Shown piece by piece: positions 4,800-6,412 of a stretch of DNA of 6,412 bases. The translations under genes and the position numbers were made by a program. The stretch comes from Armatimonadota bacterium (lineage in GTDB: Bacteria > Armatimonadota > Hebobacteria > CAIYQO01): assembly GCA_022708765.1 (NCBI GenBank), contig JAKIYB010000271.1, positions 1-6,412 on the forward strand, given 5' to 3'. The notes under the pieces were generated by a model, which did no database searches, was not told the origin of the DNA, and saw only the letters and a program-made list of their open reading frames with translations. Numbering within the stretch: position 1 is the stretch's first letter; each line of letters begins with the position of its first letter.

Positions 4800-6386
4800 T
4801 CACGGCAGCGTCACCTCCTGCACCCAGCTCTTCTTGTCGACAACCAGTTCCGTCCAGGGGACGAGTTCCTGCTTGTCGCGTTCGACGCGGTAGGCGAGGG
4901 GGGCGCCGGGGGTGGCGGGGAGGGGATAGTAGCCGCTGACGGGGTAGCAGCGCACCTCTTTATCACCCGCGCGCACCACGACGACGGCGTTGTCCACCGC
5001 GCCGGCGGCATCGCGAAGGCGGAGATAGACGCCATCCGGGCGGGTGACGACGAAGGCGAGGGGAGCGTTGGCGGCGGCGTCCGCTTCGGCGGGGGCGAGG
5101 GTGAAGTAAGCGAAGGAGCCTTGAAACCCGCGCACGAATGGCCCGCTGCCGCGCAGGGCGCGGTCCACCGCCAGGCGGAAGCCGCAGGGGCCGGCGGGCA
5201 CGCGCAGGATGAAGGTGCCATCGGTGGCCACCGGAGCTTCGCAGGACTGGCTACCCGTGGACAGGTTCATGCCATTGTATCCCTTGTCGTAGGTGGCGAT
5301 GATTGCCAGCGGCGGCGCGCCTATAGCCGCGCCGGTGGCGGCGTCGGTGACTTTACCGGTGACGGTGATCATCGGGCGCAGGCTGATACGGTAGTCCTGC
5401 GGGCGCGGCGATGGTTTGGCGGAGGGGCCGTTACGGTCGCCGGCGATTTTCACCCAGCCCAGGCCATAGCCGGGCGCTTCGGCGCGGGCGATCATCTCGT
5501 CAATGGCGGGCACGCCGGGGAAGCGGTATTTGCCCTCCGCATCGCTGACCGCCACCATCAGGTACAACGGCTGGCGGTTGAAGGCGCCTGGGCGGGGCAC
5601 CAGCGAGATCCGCGCGCCGCGCAGGGGCTTGCCGGTGGCGGCGTCCGTCACCGTGCCCTGCAGCGGGGTAGTCTCCACCAGCGTGATGGCGCGTTCGGTC
5701 AGGCGCTCGGGCGGCAGGTTGAAGTTCAGGCTGCCGTCGCCCACCAGCAGGACGTCATCCTGCTTCGCAAAGACCGCGACGGAGAAGATGCCGCCTTTGT
5801 CACGGGGGTTCGGACGCACCACCCCGCGCAGGGTGAAGCGGCCGTCTTTGTCGGTGACGGCGCAGAGCGCGGGGGTGGCGATGTTGGCGGGCGCGTAGTT
5901 GAAGCGGCTGGGCGGGGTGAAGCCGCCACCGCCGGAGGTGACCACCTTCACCTCGGCGCCGGCCACCGGCTGCTTGTCCGGTCCCACTACGAGGCCGGTG
6001 ATGGCGTAATCTGGGCGCAGGGTGATGGTCGCCGGCGTCTCCTGACGGCGCGGTGCGGGTCGTCCACTGTCGTCGCCGACCAGGTGCACCAGCACCAGTG
6101 CGTACCCCGGCGCGTCAATGAGCGCATACGCCAGTGGGAAACCGGCCCGGGGTTCATGGGCAAAGGTGAGCGTCGTCGCCACGCGCCCCTGCTCGTCGGT
6201 GGAGAGCTGGCGGTCTTCACGCAGCGAGCCGTCCTCTTCATTGAGCAGGCGCACCAGCACGGCTACTTTTACTGCCGGCGTGCCGTCCGGTTTCAGCACC
6301 GTCGTCGCAAAGGGCACCGCCACCTCGGCTCCCGCCCGCAGGAGCAGCGCCAACCCGAACACCCAGCAGCAGATCCACCGCGCCAT
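4800..6386 (-). CDS. Exported protein of tandem carboxypeptidase-regulatory-like domains
   Basis: This 528-residue protein starts with a signal peptide (residues 1-20, MARWICCWVFGLALLLRAGA) and otherwise consists of Ig-like/transthyretin-like beta modules of the carboxypeptidase-regulatory (CarboxypepD_reg/Cna_B) type. Repeats begin near residues 24 (FATTVLKPDGTPAVKVAVLV), 129 (ITGLVVGPDKQPVAGAEVKVV), 242 (LQGTVTDAATGKPLRGARISL) and 342 (VTGKVTDAATGAAIGAPPLA), each with the later strand signature DxxGRFTLRGV, DAEGKYRFPGV or TDGTFILRVPAG. The rest, about 440-528, is another beta-rich segment (FVVTRPDGVYLRLRDAAGAVDNAVVVV). No catalytic motif, membrane anchor or sorting signal is visible, so a periplasmic or secreted structural, adhesive or binding role is most likely. 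The ATG at 6386 has an excellent ribosome binding site (GGGAGGT, 6397-6391). The promoter lies beyond the right edge. Fold assignment is confident, function unknown. Confidence 0.87.
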   Translation of the reverse strand: MARWICCWVFGLALLLRAGAEVAVPFATTVLKPDGTPAVKVAVLVRLLNEEDGSLREDRQLSTDEQGRVATTLTFAHEPRAGFPLAYALIDAPGYALVLVHLVGDDSGRPAPRRQETPATITLRPDYAITGLVVGPDKQPVAGAEVKVVTSGGGGFTPPSRFNYAPANIATPALCAVTDKDGRFTLRGVVRPNPRDKGGIFSVAVFAKQDDVLLVGDGSLNFNLPPERLTERAITLVETTPLQGTVTDAATGKPLRGARISLVPRPGAFNRQPLYLMVAVSDAEGKYRFPGVPAIDEMIARAEAPGYGLGWVKIAGDRNGPSAKPSPRPQDYRISLRPMITVTGKVTDAATGAAIGAPPLAIIATYDKGYNGMNLSTGSQSCEAPVATDGTFILRVPAGPCGFRLAVDRALRGSGPFVRGFQGSFAYFTLAPAEADAAANAPLAFVVTRPDGVYLRLRDAAGAVDNAVVVVRAGDKEVRCYPVSGYYPLPATPGAPLAYRVERDKQELVPWTELVVDKKSWVQEVTLP

Positions 6387-6412
6387 GGTAACCTCCCGTT
6401 GCGTCCGCCCTC

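Overview
The window is GC-rich bacterial DNA. It carries five protein-coding genes, an intergenic/leader region of about 570 bp rich in repeats, and no RNA genes, CRISPR arrays or transposases that I could find. The gene set is a secreted sialate O-acetylesterase-type carbohydrate esterase, two exported beta-sandwich proteins, an orphan DNA methyltransferase and a membrane methyltransferase-like protein. It suggests a free-living polysaccharide-using bacterium of the Armatimonadota, Planctomycetota, Verrucomicrobiota or Acidobacteriota kind. That placement is an inference from gene content; no marker gene is present.

Layout: (1) Positions 1-531, minus strand, hold the N-terminal 177 codons of an exported protein that runs off the left edge. 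It resembles pre-peptidase (PPC-like) beta-sandwich modules. (2) Positions 532-687 are a short divergent intergenic gap. (3) Positions 688-2685, plus strand, encode a complete secreted SGNH-type sialate O-acetylesterase-like enzyme. (4) Positions 2688-3332, minus strand, encode an integral-membrane protein of the isoprenylcysteine carboxyl methyltransferase (ICMT)/PEMT type; its stop lies 2 bp from the esterase stop. (5) Positions 3368-4228, minus strand, encode a DNA methyltransferase with DPFAGSG and SPPY motifs. (6) Positions 4229-4799 are non-coding. They hold a near-consensus extended -10 sigma-70 promoter (4400-4428, minus), a leader of about 164 nt with a large two-part hairpin, heptad repeats, a GC-rich imperfect inverted repeat and short CGCAGAT repeats. 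(7) Positions 4800-6386, minus strand, encode an exported protein built of tandem carboxypeptidase-regulatory-like (CarboxypepD_reg/Cna_B-type) domains.

Transcription: the methyltransferase and the ICMT-like gene lie on one strand 35 bp apart and are probably one operon driven from the 4400-4428 promoter. The 528-residue protein gene is upstream on the same strand but separated by the 570-bp region with its own promoter, so it is probably a separate unit. The esterase is monocistronic within this window. The only functional theme I can support is cell-surface or secreted carbohydrate handling by the outer genes, with an unrelated two-methyltransferase operon between them. I see no complete novel defence or mobile system. 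The most unusual part is the structured leader and repeat-rich region in front of the DNA methyltransferase.
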